From: an uncultured beta proteobacterium
GTDB taxonomy: Bacteria; Pseudomonadota; Gammaproteobacteria; Burkholderiales; Burkholderiaceae_C
Assembly (NCBI GenBank): GCA_903873485.1
Contig: CAIQOO010000185.1
Span: 62,001-126,000, forward strand
DNA length: 64,000 nucleotides
Direction of reading: 5' to 3'
Shown piece by piece: positions 35,682-44,990 of this stretch. Each line of letters begins with the position of its first letter. The first letter of the stretch is position 1. Position numbers and translations under genes: made by a program. The notes under the pieces were generated by a model. That model had not been told where the DNA came from and did no database searches. It saw nothing but the letters and a program-made list of their open reading frames with translations.

Positions 35682-36668
35682 GTGCGTCGTATCGTGGGGT
35701 TTTTGCTGGTGCTCGGTTTACTCATCGGTGGTGCAGGCTGGTGGTGGGTGAATCATCACCGCCTGACGCTGGCAAACAGCGTGGTGAACCTGTCGATTGA
35801 ATTCGGCAGCTTGCCGCAATCGGTGGCGCAGGCGGCGGTGGAGGCCGGGGTGGACACCTCGCCGCTGGTGCTGTACTGGTGGTTTCGCCTGTCGGGGCAG
35901 GCCCGCCAGATCAAGGCCGGCAGTTATGAATTTGCAGGTGAACTGACCCCGGCGAGCTTGTTGCGCAAGCTGGTGCGTGGTGACGAGGCGCTGCGCACGG
36001 TCACTCTGGTGGAGGGCTGGACTTTCCGGCAGGTTCGTGCAGCGCTACTAAAAGCAGAGCTACTCACGCCCGATACACAAGGGCTGGAGCCTGATTTGAT
36101 CATGAAGTCGTTGGGGCGGCCGGAGCTGCCACCGGAAGGGCGCTTTTACCCCGACACCTACAACTATGCCAAAGGCAGCAGCGATTTGGCGCTGCTCCGG
36201 CGCGCCCTGCAGGCGATGGACAGGCAGCTTGCGGCCGCCTGGCAGGCGCGGCAAACCGATAGCCCGCTGAAAACTCCCGAACAACTGCTGACATTGGCCA
36301 GCATTGTCGAGAAAGAAACCGGCCTCGCGCGTGACCGGGCGCTGATTGCCTCAGTGTTTGTCAACCGCCTGCGTTTGGGCATGCCGCTGCAAACCGACCC
36401 GACCGTGATTTATGGCTTGGGCGAACAATTTGACGGCAACCTGCGCAAACGCGATCTGCAACAAGACACACCCTGGAATACCTACACCCGCAGCGGCTTG
36501 CCGCTGACGCCCATTTCCATGCCTGGCAAGGCGGCGCTTGGGGCAGCGGCACAGCCAGAACCCGGCCGGGCGCTGTATTTTGTGGCGCGTGGCGATGGCA
36601 GCAGCCAGTTCAGTGAAAATCTGGCAGCACACAACCATGCCGTCAACCAATATCAGCGTGGGCAATGA
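35682..36668 (+). CDS. mltG: Endolytic murein transglycosylase MltG
   Basis: A 328-residue inner-membrane protein of the YceG family that cuts nascent glycan strands. One membrane anchor ([19 protein letters not shown]) is followed by a periplasmic LysM-like and catalytic region. Family motifs are [35 protein letters not shown] with the catalytic Glu and [15 protein letters not shown]-like [17 protein letters not shown]. The start is GTG 35682 with AGGAAGG upstream. A dispersed repeat copy lies at 36041-36093. It is followed at once by tmk, a widespread gene order. Confidence 0.94.
   Translation: MRRIVGFLLVLGLLIGGAGWWWVNHHRLTLANSVVNLSIEFGSLPQSVAQAAVEAGVDTSPLVLYWWFRLSGQARQIKAGSYEFAGELTPASLLRKLVRGDEALRTVTLVEGWTFRQVRAALLKAELLTPDTQGLEPDLIMKSLGRPELPPEGRFYPDTYNYAKGSSDLALLRRALQAMDRQLAAAWQARQTDSPLKTPEQLLTLASIVEKETGLARDRALIASVFVNRLRLGMPLQTDPTVIYGLGEQFDGNLRKRDLQQDTPWNTYTRSGLPLTPISMPGKAALGAAAQPEPGRALYFVARGDGSSQFSENLAAHNHAVNQYQRGQ
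36041..36093 (+). repeat. Dispersed GGGCT element, copy 7 (inside mltG)
   Basis: AGCT-ACTC-ACGC-N11-GGGCT-gg-AGCC then TGATTTGAT. It is sense to mltG and in frame ([18 protein letters not shown]), in the same reading frame as the cobC copy. Confidence 0.78.
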
Positions 36669-36669
36669 C

Positions 36670-37332
36670 ATGTCAGCCACATTTATGACCCCAACCGGAC
36701 TTTTTATCAGCTTTGAAGGCATCGATGGTGCCGGCAAATCCACCCACATTGCCGTCCTGGCGCAGGCGTTTGAAGCGCAGGGCAGGGCGGTAACGTTGTC
36801 GCGCGAGCCGGGTGGCACTCCTTTGGCCGAAAAATTGCGCACCCTGGTGCTGCACGATGCCATGGACGCGATGACCGAAGCGCTGCTGGTATTTGCCGCC
36901 CGGCGTGATCACCTGCAGCAACTGATCGCACCGGCCTTGGCGCGCGCCGAGGTGGTGCTGTGTGACCGTTTTACCGACGCCACGTTTGCTTATCAGGGCA
37001 GTGGCCGCGGATTTGACCTGTCAACGCTACAGTATCTGGAGCAGCTTGTGCAGACGGTCCAAGGGCCAGAGGGTGATTTCATCTTGCAGCCTGACTTGAC
37101 CCTGTGGTTTGATCTGGCGCCTCTGGTGGCGGCACAGCGGCTGGCCGACACCCGCTTGCCAGACCGATTTGAGTCGCAACCGGTCGATTTTTTTACCCGC
37201 GTCCGTGCTGGCTACTTGCAGCGGTTCGAGCAGCAGCCGCAGCGATTTGCCCGCATTGATGCCGACCAGCCGCTGCAGGCGGTCTGGCAAAGCGTGCTGC
37301 AAGCGGTGCGGCAGCGGGGCTGGCTGGCATGA
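36670..37332 (+). CDS. tmk: Thymidylate kinase
   Basis: A 220-residue kinase phosphorylating dTMP to dTDP. The P-loop is [11 protein letters not shown], the DRX-type motif is [17 protein letters not shown], and [14 protein letters not shown] lies in the lid region. The start at 36670 follows the mltG stop by one base; ATG 36685 is an alternative. The stop overlaps holB by 4 bp. The cluster mltG-tmk-holB is standard in Proteobacteria. Confidence 0.96.
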   Translation: MSATFMTPTGLFISFEGIDGAGKSTHIAVLAQAFEAQGRAVTLSREPGGTPLAEKLRTLVLHDAMDAMTEALLVFAARRDHLQQLIAPALARAEVVLCDRFTDATFAYQGSGRGFDLSTLQYLEQLVQTVQGPEGDFILQPDLTLWFDLAPLVAAQRLADTRLPDRFESQPVDFFTRVRAGYLQRFEQQPQRFARIDADQPLQAVWQSVLQAVRQRGWLA

Positions 37333-38357
37333 GCACCGGCACCATTGCCGACGGCCATGGCATGGCACCCTGGATTGCGGCACAAGCGCAAACCCTGCTG
37401 GCCCAGCGCGGCCACGCCTGGCTGCTGGCCGGCCCCTCGGGGCTGGGGCAATATGATCTGGCGCTGGCGCTGGCCCGCGCCTGGCTGTGTGACCAGCCGG
37501 GCGGGCAGGGCGCTTGTGGCAAATGTGCCAGTTGCCATGCGATTGACGTGCATGGCCACGCCGATCTGTGCGTGCTGATGCCCGAAACCGTGCTGCTTGA
37601 GCTGGGCTGGCAGTTATCAGAAAAAGCCCAAAACGAAATCGCCAGTGATGCCGGCGGCGACGGCAAAAAACGCAAGCCCAGCAAAGAGATCAAGGTCGAG
37701 GCGATGCGCGACGCGATCGAGTTTGCCCAGCGCACCAGCGCACGTGGCCGGGGCAAGGTGGTGCTGGTGTTTCCGGCTGAACGCATGAATGTGTTCACCG
37801 CCAATGCCTTGCTCAAGACCCTGGAGGAACCCGCCGGGGACCTGAAGTTTGTGCTGGCCACCGATGCGGCACACCAGTTGCTGCCCACCATTCGCAGCCG
37901 TTGCCTCTGGCACGGCATGGTCTGGCCGGATCAGGCCAGCGCCATGACCTGGCTGACAGCGCAAGGTGTGCCAGCGGCCCGGGCGGCAGTGGCTTTGCGT
38001 GCAGCCGGCGGGCGGGCGCAGGATGCCCTGCTGTTTGCCAGCCTGGCCGACACCTGGAAACTGCTGCCCAGGGCGGTGCAGCGTGGCGAGCTTGGCGTGT
38101 TCAAAGACTGGACAGCGGCACAGGTGGTGGATGTTTTGCACAAGCTCTGCCATGATCTGCTGGCCATGAAAGCCGGGGCGATGCCGCGATTTTTTGAGGC
38201 CGATGATCTGCCTGCTGGCGGCTCCTGGCAGAGCCTGACGGCCTGGTCCAAGGTACTCAGTCAAACCCGGCGCACGGTGGAACACCCGTTTAACGCCGGC
38301 CTGATGCAAGAGGCGCTGGTCAGCCAGGCGCAATTGGCTCTAAACTTGAAATCATGA
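37329..38357 (+). CDS. holB: DNA polymerase III subunit delta'
   Basis: A 342-residue clamp-loader subunit. The AAA+ fold is visible with a degenerate P-loop ([12 protein letters not shown], lacking the usual GKT) as expected of delta', which does not hydrolyse ATP. The zinc module has [27 protein letters not shown] and LLPTIRSRC are the SRC-motif region. It works with DnaX and HolA to load the sliding clamp. It overlaps tmk before it and the PilZ gene after it by 4 bp each. Confidence 0.93.
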   Translation: MSTGTIADGHGMAPWIAAQAQTLLAQRGHAWLLAGPSGLGQYDLALALARAWLCDQPGGQGACGKCASCHAIDVHGHADLCVLMPETVLLELGWQLSEKAQNEIASDAGGDGKKRKPSKEIKVEAMRDAIEFAQRTSARGRGKVVLVFPAERMNVFTANALLKTLEEPAGDLKFVLATDAAHQLLPTIRSRCLWHGMVWPDQASAMTWLTAQGVPAARAAVALRAAGGRAQDALLFASLADTWKLLPRAVQRGELGVFKDWTAAQVVDVLHKLCHDLLAMKAGAMPRFFEADDLPAGGSWQSLTAWSKVLSQTRRTVEHPFNAGLMQEALVSQAQLALNLKS

Positions 38358-38725
38358 CGAACACCGAACTTAGCGGCCAAAAGCTGCCGCGCCCCAGCGT
38401 CATCCAGTTTTCCATCAAAGACATGTCGGGCCTGGCGGCAGCCTATATGCCAATACTGCTCGATGGCGGCCTGTTCATTCCGACCAACCGGCCTTACTGG
38501 CTGGGTGATTCGGTCTATGTGCTGATCGCGCTGCCCGATGGTTCGCAACGTCATCCGGTGGCAGCCAAGGTGGCCTGGATCACCCCGGCCAACGCGGCCG
38601 GCGGGCGAACTCAAGGAGTGGGCGTGCGGTTTCCCAACGATGAAAAGTCGCTGGCGCTCAAATCAAAAATTGAAGGCATGCTCAGTGGTTATGTGACCAC
38701 CGAGCGTTCCTCGCAAACCGTCTGA
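38354..38725 (+). CDS. PilZ domain protein
   Basis: A 123-residue single-domain protein. It aligns with the type IV pilus PilZ subgroup: LLDGGLFIPTNRPYWLGDSV, VLIALPDGSQRHPV and KVAWITP, then GVGVRFPNDE. The RxxxR and D/NxSxxG cyclic-di-GMP motifs are not seen, as in P. aeruginosa PilZ, so it probably acts in pilus biogenesis through protein contacts. The gene order holB-pilZ-tatD is common. Confidence 0.88.
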   Translation: MTNTELSGQKLPRPSVIQFSIKDMSGLAAAYMPILLDGGLFIPTNRPYWLGDSVYVLIALPDGSQRHPVAAKVAWITPANAAGGRTQGVGVRFPNDEKSLALKSKIEGMLSGYVTTERSSQTV

Positions 38726-38734
38726 CAGGCTGGC

Positions 38735-39532
38735 ATGTTCACCGATTCCCACTGTCATTTGAATTTTCCCGAGCTGTTGTCCGATCTGCCCGCCATTTTG
38801 CAGGCCATGGAAAATGCCCGGGTCGAGCGCGCCCTGTGCATCAGCACCACGCTGGAAGAGTTTCCTGCGGTACATCAACTGGCCTTGGCGCACTCCCATT
38901 TGTGGGCGACCGCCGGCGTTCATCCGGACAACGAGGGGGTGCTGGAACCGGGTCTGGACGATCTGCTGCGCCTGGGCCGTCTGCCACGGGTGGTGGCTAT
39001 CGGCGAAACCGGCCTGGACTATTACCGGCTTAACGGCCGCAGCGTGGCTGACATGCACTGGCAGCGCGAACGCTTTCGCACCCATATCCGGGCGGCGCGG
39101 CAACTGGCCAGGCCACTGGTGATTCACACCCGCAGTGCTGCGACCGACACGCTCGATATCTTGCGGCAAGAGGGCGAAAACGGGTCATCCGGCAGTGCCG
39201 GCGGAGTTTTCCACTGTTTTACCGAAGATGCGGCAACTGCCCAGGCGGCACTCGACCTGGGCTTTTATATTTCTTTTTCCGGCATCCTGACTTTCAAGAG
39301 TGCCCACGCCATCCGCGCTGTGGCGGGCTGGGTTCCGCTGGATCGGCTGTTGATCGAAACCGACAGCCCTTATCTGGCCCCGGTGCCATACCGGGGAAAA
39401 ACCAATAATCCGTCGTTGGTGCCGCTGGTGGCAGCGCAGTTGGCGCAGCTTCGGCAGATGCCCGTCGAACAGATGGCACAGATCACCAGTGGCAATTTTG
39501 AGCGCTTGTTCAAGGGAGTTCAGGCATGCTGA
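38735..39532 (+). CDS. TatD-family metal-dependent hydrolase
   Basis: A 265-residue TIM-barrel nuclease-like hydrolase. MFTDSHCHLNF gives the first metal histidines. Later come AIGETGLDYYR with a metal Glu, IHTRSA and FHCFTEDA with His ligands, and LLIETDSPYLAPVPYRGKTNNPS with the catalytic Asp. The family has deoxyribonuclease activity; this copy in the holB-pilZ neighbourhood corresponds to YcfH. It overlaps the ankyrin gene by 7 bp. Confidence 0.92.
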   Translation: MFTDSHCHLNFPELLSDLPAILQAMENARVERALCISTTLEEFPAVHQLALAHSHLWATAGVHPDNEGVLEPGLDDLLRLGRLPRVVAIGETGLDYYRLNGRSVADMHWQRERFRTHIRAARQLARPLVIHTRSAATDTLDILRQEGENGSSGSAGGVFHCFTEDAATAQAALDLGFYISFSGILTFKSAHAIRAVAGWVPLDRLLIETDSPYLAPVPYRGKTNNPSLVPLVAAQLAQLRQMPVEQMAQITSGNFERLFKGVQAC

Positions 39533-40209
39533 AAGTGCTGCTGGCCAGTTCTGGGAAATGTTGCAAAAAACTGTTCTATCTGGTTGTTTTTTATGGATTT
39601 TCTGTGGCTTCTGCGGGGTCTTATGATGACTTTTTCAGAGCTGTCAGGCAAGACGATGCCAGCAGCGTTTCGGCCTTGCTGCAACGCGGTTTTGATGCCA
39701 ATACAGTGGATCCGTCGGGTTGGCATGGCTTGATGCTGGCAATCCGGGAGCCGTCACCTAAAGTGATCCGGGTGCTGCTGGACTGGCCCACAACCAAGGT
39801 CGAGGTTCGCAACGCACAGGATGAAAGCCCATTGATGCTGGCAGCCTTAGCCGGTGAGCTTGAACTGTGCCGCCTGCTGATTCAAAAGAATGCGGATGTC
39901 AACAAACCCGGCTGGGCCGCCTTGCATTACGCTGCCACCAACGGGCATCTGGAGGTCATGAACCTGCTGCTTGAAGAAAATGCCTATATCGACGCCCAGT
40001 CTCCCAATGGCACCACGCCACTGATGATGGCAGCACACTATGGCACGCCAGCGGCGGTCCAACTGTTGCTGCAAGCCGGTGCCGATCCGCTGCTGAAGAA
40101 TATGCAGGGCCTTGCGGCGCTGGACTTTGCCAACCGGGGTCGCCGGGAAGATTCCGCCAACATCATCCGGGCCTTTATCCGCAGTTTGCAACCCAAAGGT
40201 ACTTGGTAA
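39526..40209 (+). CDS. Exported ankyrin-repeat protein
   Basis: A 227-residue protein. A signal-like segment (KKLFYLVVFYGFSVASAGS) precedes about five ankyrin repeats: SYDDFFRAVRQDDASSVSAL, GWHGLMLAIREPSPKVIRVL, DESPLMLAALAGELELCRLL, GWAALHYAATNGHLEVMNLL and GTTPLMMAAHYGTPAAVQLL. It presumably mediates periplasmic protein contacts; partners are unknown. The start overlaps the tatD stop, and it ends the mltG-tmk-holB-pilZ-tatD run. Confidence 0.88.
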   Translation: MLKVLLASSGKCCKKLFYLVVFYGFSVASAGSYDDFFRAVRQDDASSVSALLQRGFDANTVDPSGWHGLMLAIREPSPKVIRVLLDWPTTKVEVRNAQDESPLMLAALAGELELCRLLIQKNADVNKPGWAALHYAATNGHLEVMNLLLEENAYIDAQSPNGTTPLMMAAHYGTPAAVQLLLQAGADPLLKNMQGLAALDFANRGRREDSANIIRAFIRSLQPKGTW

Positions 40210-40330
40210 GGCATCGGTTTGGCTCCCACGCCCATTCTGTATCTGACTGTATCTGACTTTATACAATGTATATTATGTTAAGTTAAAGATGGAAAAAAAC
40301 GGATTGACAACCGGATTGCCACCACTCTCA

Positions 40331-41245
40331 TCAAAGTACAGAAAAAGCAACCACCGGCGCGCTCGGGTCACCAAATGGCGTGCCCAAAGAAATTTCGCCC
40401 CGGCCATGCAGCACGCATTCTTCTCGGCGCAGCAGCAAATCGGCACCACCGCCGGCGAACCTGATCCAACTGCCGTAAGAACTGACATCCACCAGCACCA
40501 CGCAGCCGTTGCGCCAATCGACCCGGGCATGGGTGCGCGACACCCGGGCATCGTTGACCAGAAACTCGACCTGGCGGGTGCGTCCGATGTGGATCGGCAT
40601 CTCGAATGACTTGAATAGCTTGTGGTTATCGAGCCACGACAGCTCAATCTGGCCACCCAATGCGTCAGGCGAGACATCGTCATACATCGAGTCGGCTGGC
40701 GCTGCAATGGTGAACAGATCGGAGTTGTCTTCTTCTTGCCATTCAATCTGGCAAACCGTGCATGGCTCAGAGCGGCCGCGAATGTGGATTGGACCCAGCG
40801 GACGAACCTGCGCGCCTGGTGGTACCTTGCCATTGCCCACGACCGCCGCGTTGACCCAAATCTGGTGCGGACCGGTCAGTTCGCTCAAGCGCGCGGCGAT
40901 ATTGACCGCATCACCATAACAGTCATCGTCAACCATCTCGACGCCGCCATGCGCCACCCCAATGCGCAATGGCATATAGCTTTTGGGTGGCATGTGGCTG
41001 AGCAATGTCTGGTAAGACCGCTGGGTATCCACCACAGCCGCCAGGGCGCTGGTGTTGTCGTTAAAGGTGGCCAGCACGCCATCACCCAAAAACTTGACTA
41101 CCCGACCGTCATGCGAGCTTAATTTTTGCGCCACCCAGGCAGTGATGCGGATGACGGCCTCGGTCGCCTTGGCATTGCCCAGGGCCTCAAATACCCCGGT
41201 GCTCCCAAACAGGTCGGCAAAAACAACAGTGGATTGGACACCCAT
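40331..41245 (-). CDS. Class III nucleotide cyclase with C-terminal FHA domain
   Basis: A 304-residue cytosolic protein. The N-terminal class III cyclase domain (about 1-165) has metal Asp residues in VVFADLFGST and VKFLGDGVLATF, and GDAVNIAARLSE with the transition-state Asn and Arg, so it may be active. The C-terminal FHA domain (about 215-304) has HIGRTRQVEFLVNDARVSRTHARVDW. FHA domains bind phosphothreonine, so Ser/Thr kinase input is likely. It is the last gene of the minus-strand run from 43609. Confidence 0.88.
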   Translation of the reverse strand: MGVQSTVVFADLFGSTGVFEALGNAKATEAVIRITAWVAQKLSSHDGRVVKFLGDGVLATFNDNTSALAAVVDTQRSYQTLLSHMPPKSYMPLRIGVAHGGVEMVDDDCYGDAVNIAARLSELTGPHQIWVNAAVVGNGKVPPGAQVRPLGPIHIRGRSEPCTVCQIEWQEEDNSDLFTIAAPADSMYDDVSPDALGGQIELSWLDNHKLFKSFEMPIHIGRTRQVEFLVNDARVSRTHARVDWRNGCVVLVDVSSYGSWIRFAGGGADLLLRREECVLHGRGEISLGTPFGDPSAPVVAFSVL

Positions 41246-41318
41246 GCAAAATAACCTCAGTGTGTGATAAGCCTAGTTTAGGACAAACATGACCGGATAT
41301 TGCCAGACATTGGCGCAT

Positions 41319-42290
41319 TCACAGATGACCCCAGGTCAAAAGAACATCACGTCCCTGCACATTCAGATCAGTATTGGCGCCCACCGGCAGCAAAACTTTG
41401 GTGCTGACGTGGCCATAGGGCAAGTTGGTCAGCACCGGCGTTTTGACCTGTTGACGCAGCCAGTCAATCACCGACTGAAGCTTGTAGCCGTCATCATGCG
41501 GGCTAAGTTCAAAGTCAGTGAACTGGCCCATCAAAATGGCTTTTTGCCGGGACAGTACACCGGCGTGCAGCAGTTGGGTCAACATGCGCTCGATCCGGTA
41601 GGGGTGCTCTGAGACATCTTCCAGAAACAAAATGCCGTTTTTGATCTTTGGAAAATACGCCGATCCCAGCAGGCTGGTCAAGACCGTCAGGTTGCCGCCC
41701 CACAAAACCGAATCTTGAATAGAAAAATTGCTCTTGACCCTTGCTGCATCAGCGTCTTCAGTTATCAAATTTATATCTTCCGACAGCGCTTTCTTGGTTT
41801 GCCGCCAACCGGTGCCCTCGCCCTGCCCGCTCAACATGTCGGCAAAACAGGCTTCCATGATCTCGTCGGGCAATTGCCCTGGTTCACTGCCCGCGCCGAA
41901 ACCTTCACACAGCGCCGGGCCGGCCCAAGTGATGGCGCCGGTTTTGGCCAGCAGTGCGTTTTGAAAGGCGGTGAAATCGCTGATACCGACAAATTGCATG
42001 CCCTGGTGAATGGCTTTGGCGATTTTTTTGTAGCGAATTTGCGGCAGGATGCGGGTCAAACCGTAACCACCGCGCGAGATCAGCGCCACATCGGCACCGC
42101 TGGCGGCAGCCCGGTGAATTGCCGCGAGGCGGGTTGCATCAATGCCGGCAAAGCGCTGAAAACTGTCTAGCGCCGCTGCATCGACTTCAACCTCGTGCCC
42201 CAAAGCCTGCAAGCGCGTGATGCCACGGTTGAACGCCGCCTTATCGCGCACGGCGCCAGAGGGGGAATAAATATAAATATGTTTTGTCAT
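41319..42290 (-). CDS. ldcA: LD-carboxypeptidase (LdcA-type)
   Basis: A 323-residue S66-family peptidase that trims the terminal D-Ala from murein tetrapeptides during recycling. It starts MTKHIYIYSPSGAVRD. ISRGGYGLTRILP and FVGISDFTAFQNALL contain the nucleophile Ser region, and the C-terminal part ends with NLPYGHVSTKVLLPVGA holding the catalytic His. A dispersed repeat copy lies at 41722-41776. It lies 27 bp after tadA on the same strand. Confidence 0.87.
   Translation of the reverse strand: MTKHIYIYSPSGAVRDKAAFNRGITRLQALGHEVEVDAAALDSFQRFAGIDATRLAAIHRAAASGADVALISRGGYGLTRILPQIRYKKIAKAIHQGMQFVGISDFTAFQNALLAKTGAITWAGPALCEGFGAGSEPGQLPDEIMEACFADMLSGQGEGTGWRQTKKALSEDINLITEDADAARVKSNFSIQDSVLWGGNLTVLTSLLGSAYFPKIKNGILFLEDVSEHPYRIERMLTQLLHAGVLSRQKAILMGQFTDFELSPHDDGYKLQSVIDWLRQQVKTPVLTNLPYGHVSTKVLLPVGANTDLNVQGRDVLLTWGHL
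41722..41776 (-). repeat. Dispersed GGGCT element, copy 8 (inside ldcA)
   Basis: A diverged copy. On the minus strand: AACT-GAAG-ACGC-N11-GGGTC-aa-GAGC, then AATTTTTC. Spacing is unchanged. It is sense to ldcA and in frame (NLITEDADAARVKSNFS). Confidence 0.6.
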
Positions 42291-42317
42291 GGTTCGGTTC
42301 TGGCGCATGGCAGGTCT

Positions 42318-43361
42318 TCAGACTGGCTTGTTGATGGCCGCAAAGGCTCGCAACGCAGCCCGATGGCCTGCATCTGGAAATGGCGCTGACGACATGGCCA
42401 GGTCCACTGCCTGCGCCTGACTGTAACGCGTTCTGACCCGCTGCCCGCCCGCGCCGGCGCGGATGCGCTGTGTCAGAGCCTCCATGCTGGCAGGGCTGAT
42501 CAACATGATGTCGCTCAGATTCAACCAAGACAGCCATTCCAGCATGACCTGGGCGTGCCACTCAAGGCGGTGGAAAGATGTTTTTTTCGGTTTGTCACTT
42601 TTTCCAAAACCGATCAGGTCCGGGCAGATCACCCGGACTCCCTGTTGGGCAGCCTGGTTGAATTGCTGCCGCCAGACACAACACCAGTCGTCCGGGCCAT
42701 GCAGGTAAACCAGGGCGTGGGTGGCACTGGCGGGGCCGCTGTCAAGATAATGCAGACGCAAGCCGCCCAGGCTCGGCAGGTCGCTGACATGGCAGGAATA
42801 GGCCGACAATTCGGGCCAATGACGAAACCGGCTCTCGGGTGTGCGCAGGGCATCGTCACGCAGCGCCCTGCCCGGCTCGGCTTTGTTCAATTGGTTGCGG
42901 GCACGCTGCCGCCGAAAAAACTCTTGCAGCAGCGCCGCACAGGCCTCTTGCAGCACCCCGCCCAGCACCCCGGTTTGATGGTTGAGTGGCGCTAAGGCAA
43001 ACAAATTGATGACCGATCCGGCAGCACCGGTTTTGGGGTCGGGCGCGCCAAATACCACCCGTTTCAGGCGCGCCTGCAGCATCGCCCCGGCACACATGCT
43101 GCACGGCTCCAATGTCACAAACAGCTCGCAGTCTTGCAGCCGGTAGTTGCCCAGGTGTTGTGCGGCGCTGCGCAGCGCGACGATTTCAGCGTGCGCCGTC
43201 GGGTCGCGGCCAGCCACACAGGCATTTCGCCCGGTGGCGATGACCGTGCCCTGGCACACCACCACGGCACCAACCGGCACCTCGCCTGCCGTCTCGGCTG
43301 CCTGTGCCTGCTCAATGGCCAGACGCATCCACTGCGGATCGCTAGCGGCATCTTGCTGCAT
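42318..43361 (-). CDS. tadA: tRNA adenosine deaminase TadA fused to an alpha/beta-hydrolase-like domain
   Basis: A 347-residue protein. Residues 1 to about 160 are TadA, making inosine-34 in tRNA-Arg: zinc ligands H57, C87 and C90, and catalytic E59 in TAHAEIVALR and LEPCSMC. Residues about 190-347 resemble a haloalkane-dehalogenase-type alpha/beta hydrolase (ALVYLHGPDDWCCVWRQQFN, VICPDLIGFGKSDKPKK). The expected nucleophile elbow is replaced by MLISPASMEAL and the C-terminus is short. The start at 43361 forms TGATG with the upstream gene. Confidence 0.88.
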   Translation of the reverse strand: MQQDAASDPQWMRLAIEQAQAAETAGEVPVGAVVVCQGTVIATGRNACVAGRDPTAHAEIVALRSAAQHLGNYRLQDCELFVTLEPCSMCAGAMLQARLKRVVFGAPDPKTGAAGSVINLFALAPLNHQTGVLGGVLQEACAALLQEFFRRQRARNQLNKAEPGRALRDDALRTPESRFRHWPELSAYSCHVSDLPSLGGLRLHYLDSGPASATHALVYLHGPDDWCCVWRQQFNQAAQQGVRVICPDLIGFGKSDKPKKTSFHRLEWHAQVMLEWLSWLNLSDIMLISPASMEALTQRIRAGAGGQRVRTRYSQAQAVDLAMSSAPFPDAGHRAALRAFAAINKPV

Positions 43362-43609
43362 CACTTGTCGTTGTCGGGCATCGGGCGGGCCTGCGTGGCA
43401 GCTTCGAGCGCTTGCTTGTATTGCTGCTGAATTTGCTGGCTCTGCTGAGTCGCGTTGCCGGGTACCGGTGTCACCGCAGTGGCTGGCGTACCTGTCGGTG
43501 CCTGCAGGACCGGCACCGGCATCTGCACGCTGGTCATTTGCTTGCGCATCAGAATAGCCGTCACCCCGAGTGCCACCAACAAGCCGATAAAAGTCAACAA
43601 GCCGCGCAT
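43361..43609 (-). CDS. Small membrane-anchored protein
   Basis: An 82-residue protein with one N-terminal membrane segment (LLTFIGLLVALGVTAILM) and a Pro/Thr/Gln-rich tail (QQSQQIQQQYKQALEAATQA). It is not recognised. Its stop and the tadA start share a base (TGATG), so the two are co-translated. AGGAGG just before the ATG at 43609 is a strong ribosome binding site and supports that it is real. Confidence 0.7.
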   Translation of the reverse strand: MRGLLTFIGLLVALGVTAILMRKQMTSVQMPVPVLQAPTGTPATAVTPVPGNATQQSQQIQQQYKQALEAATQARPMPDNDK

Positions 43610-43718
43610 CCAACACCTCCTTCTGGTTCAATCGTCACCAGGCATTGTGACCGAGATGGCGCCAGCCGACATCACCCAGATATACTGTTTTTCCAACTCA
43701 ACTTACCAGGGTGGCGTG

Positions 43719-44984
43719 ATGGTTATTGTTTCAAATCAACTGCCGAAACCAGACACGGAATTTCCGGTCACCTGGGTCGATGAGTTCAAACGTGAACTGG
43801 TCATGTCGGCACTGCGCCGCGCCGGCATTGTCACCAACACCCTGCTCATCATCGAAGTCGTTTTGCTGATGTCCGATTTCTATCGGACACGCTGGCTTGA
43901 AACTGGCGCAGACGCGATTTTTATCTGGCGCGTCACGGCGCTGGTTTTTTTGATCAGTTATCGCTTGGCGATTGAGCGCATGGAGCCTGAACTCATGCGC
44001 CTTCGCTACTTTTTGATTTTCGGGATGTTCCTTTGCTGCTGGGCAAGCGCCGCCTTGGCCGGGGTCACTGGCGATATGTCAACATTTACCATCGGGGCGC
44101 TGGGCGTGGCCGCCGCCTGTCCCCTGCCCGGCCGTTTTAATGCAGTGCTGTTTACCGTTTTTGGCGCCGCCCTGATTGGCTGGCTTTATTTCCATTTTCC
44201 AGATGCCGGACCGTTCTGGGCCAGCAACATCATTGCCACCTGCTTGATTGGTGCAGTGATTGAGAGGTTTACCTTTGCTGCGGCCCTGCGGGAGTTTTCA
44301 CACCGCAAGGGCATTGAACGGCAAAGCGAGCGCGCCGACCAGCTTTTGTACAACGTGTTTCCGGAGTCGGTGGCCACTGCGCTCAAGAAGGGGGATCGTT
44401 CGATCGCCCTGCATGGCGAGGTCACCATCCTGTTTGCTGATGTTGTCAATTTCACCCAATTGTCAAGCCGGCTGATGCCGTCCCATTTGCTCGATTTGCT
44501 TGAAGAACTTTTCGGAAAATTTGACCAGTTGGCGCAAAAACATGGCGTTGAAAAAATCAAGACAATTGGTGATGCTTACATGGCCGTCTCGGGTGTGCCC
44601 ATGATGGTTGATCATCCCGTAGAAAGAATGGCCGATTTTGCCCTCGATGTGGTCGGAGCCTGCAAAGATATCGCTCTCAATTCAGGCTTTGATCTGGCGG
44701 TTCGGGTCGGCTTTCATACCGGCCCGGCGGTGGCCGGCGTGATCGGCAATTCACGCCTGTGTTATGACCTTTGGGGCGATTCGGTCAACATCGCCGAGCG
44801 CATCAAAGCGCAGAGCGAAGCCAACGCGATCAGCGTGACTGAACCGATCTACTTCAAATTGCGCAAACAGTTCCTGTTTGAAGATCGGGGCCTGGTCGAA
44901 CTCAAGGGCAAAGGGCCGACCAAAATTTATCTGCTCAAGAGCCGGCTGGCAGCACCCGCAAACCCGGCCAGCCACGCTGCCTGA
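43719..44984 (+). CDS. Membrane adenylate/guanylate cyclase
   Basis: A 421-residue protein. An N-terminal region with about six membrane segments (residues about 35-190) precedes a class III cyclase domain (about 225-400) with metal Asp residues in ILFADVVNFTQLS and KTIGDAYMAVSG, and WGDSVNIAERIK with catalytic Asn and Arg. The linker before it (SERADQLLYNVFPESVATAL) is the usual signalling helix. I start at ATG 43719, after GGGTGG; the upstream part of the frame overlaps the divergent small gene. Confidence 0.88.
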   Translation: MVIVSNQLPKPDTEFPVTWVDEFKRELVMSALRRAGIVTNTLLIIEVVLLMSDFYRTRWLETGADAIFIWRVTALVFLISYRLAIERMEPELMRLRYFLIFGMFLCCWASAALAGVTGDMSTFTIGALGVAAACPLPGRFNAVLFTVFGAALIGWLYFHFPDAGPFWASNIIATCLIGAVIERFTFAAALREFSHRKGIERQSERADQLLYNVFPESVATALKKGDRSIALHGEVTILFADVVNFTQLSSRLMPSHLLDLLEELFGKFDQLAQKHGVEKIKTIGDAYMAVSGVPMMVDHPVERMADFALDVVGACKDIALNSGFDLAVRVGFHTGPAVAGVIGNSRLCYDLWGDSVNIAERIKAQSEANAISVTEPIYFKLRKQFLFEDRGLVELKGKGPTKIYLLKSRLAAPANPASHAA

Positions 44985-44990
44985 CCGGCA

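Noticed and set aside
40237-40275. Tandem 10-bp repeat CTGTATCTGA followed by AT-rich, promoter-like bases
   Set aside because: It lies between converging gene ends, with no gene to drive on the plus strand and no clear -35/-10 spacing.
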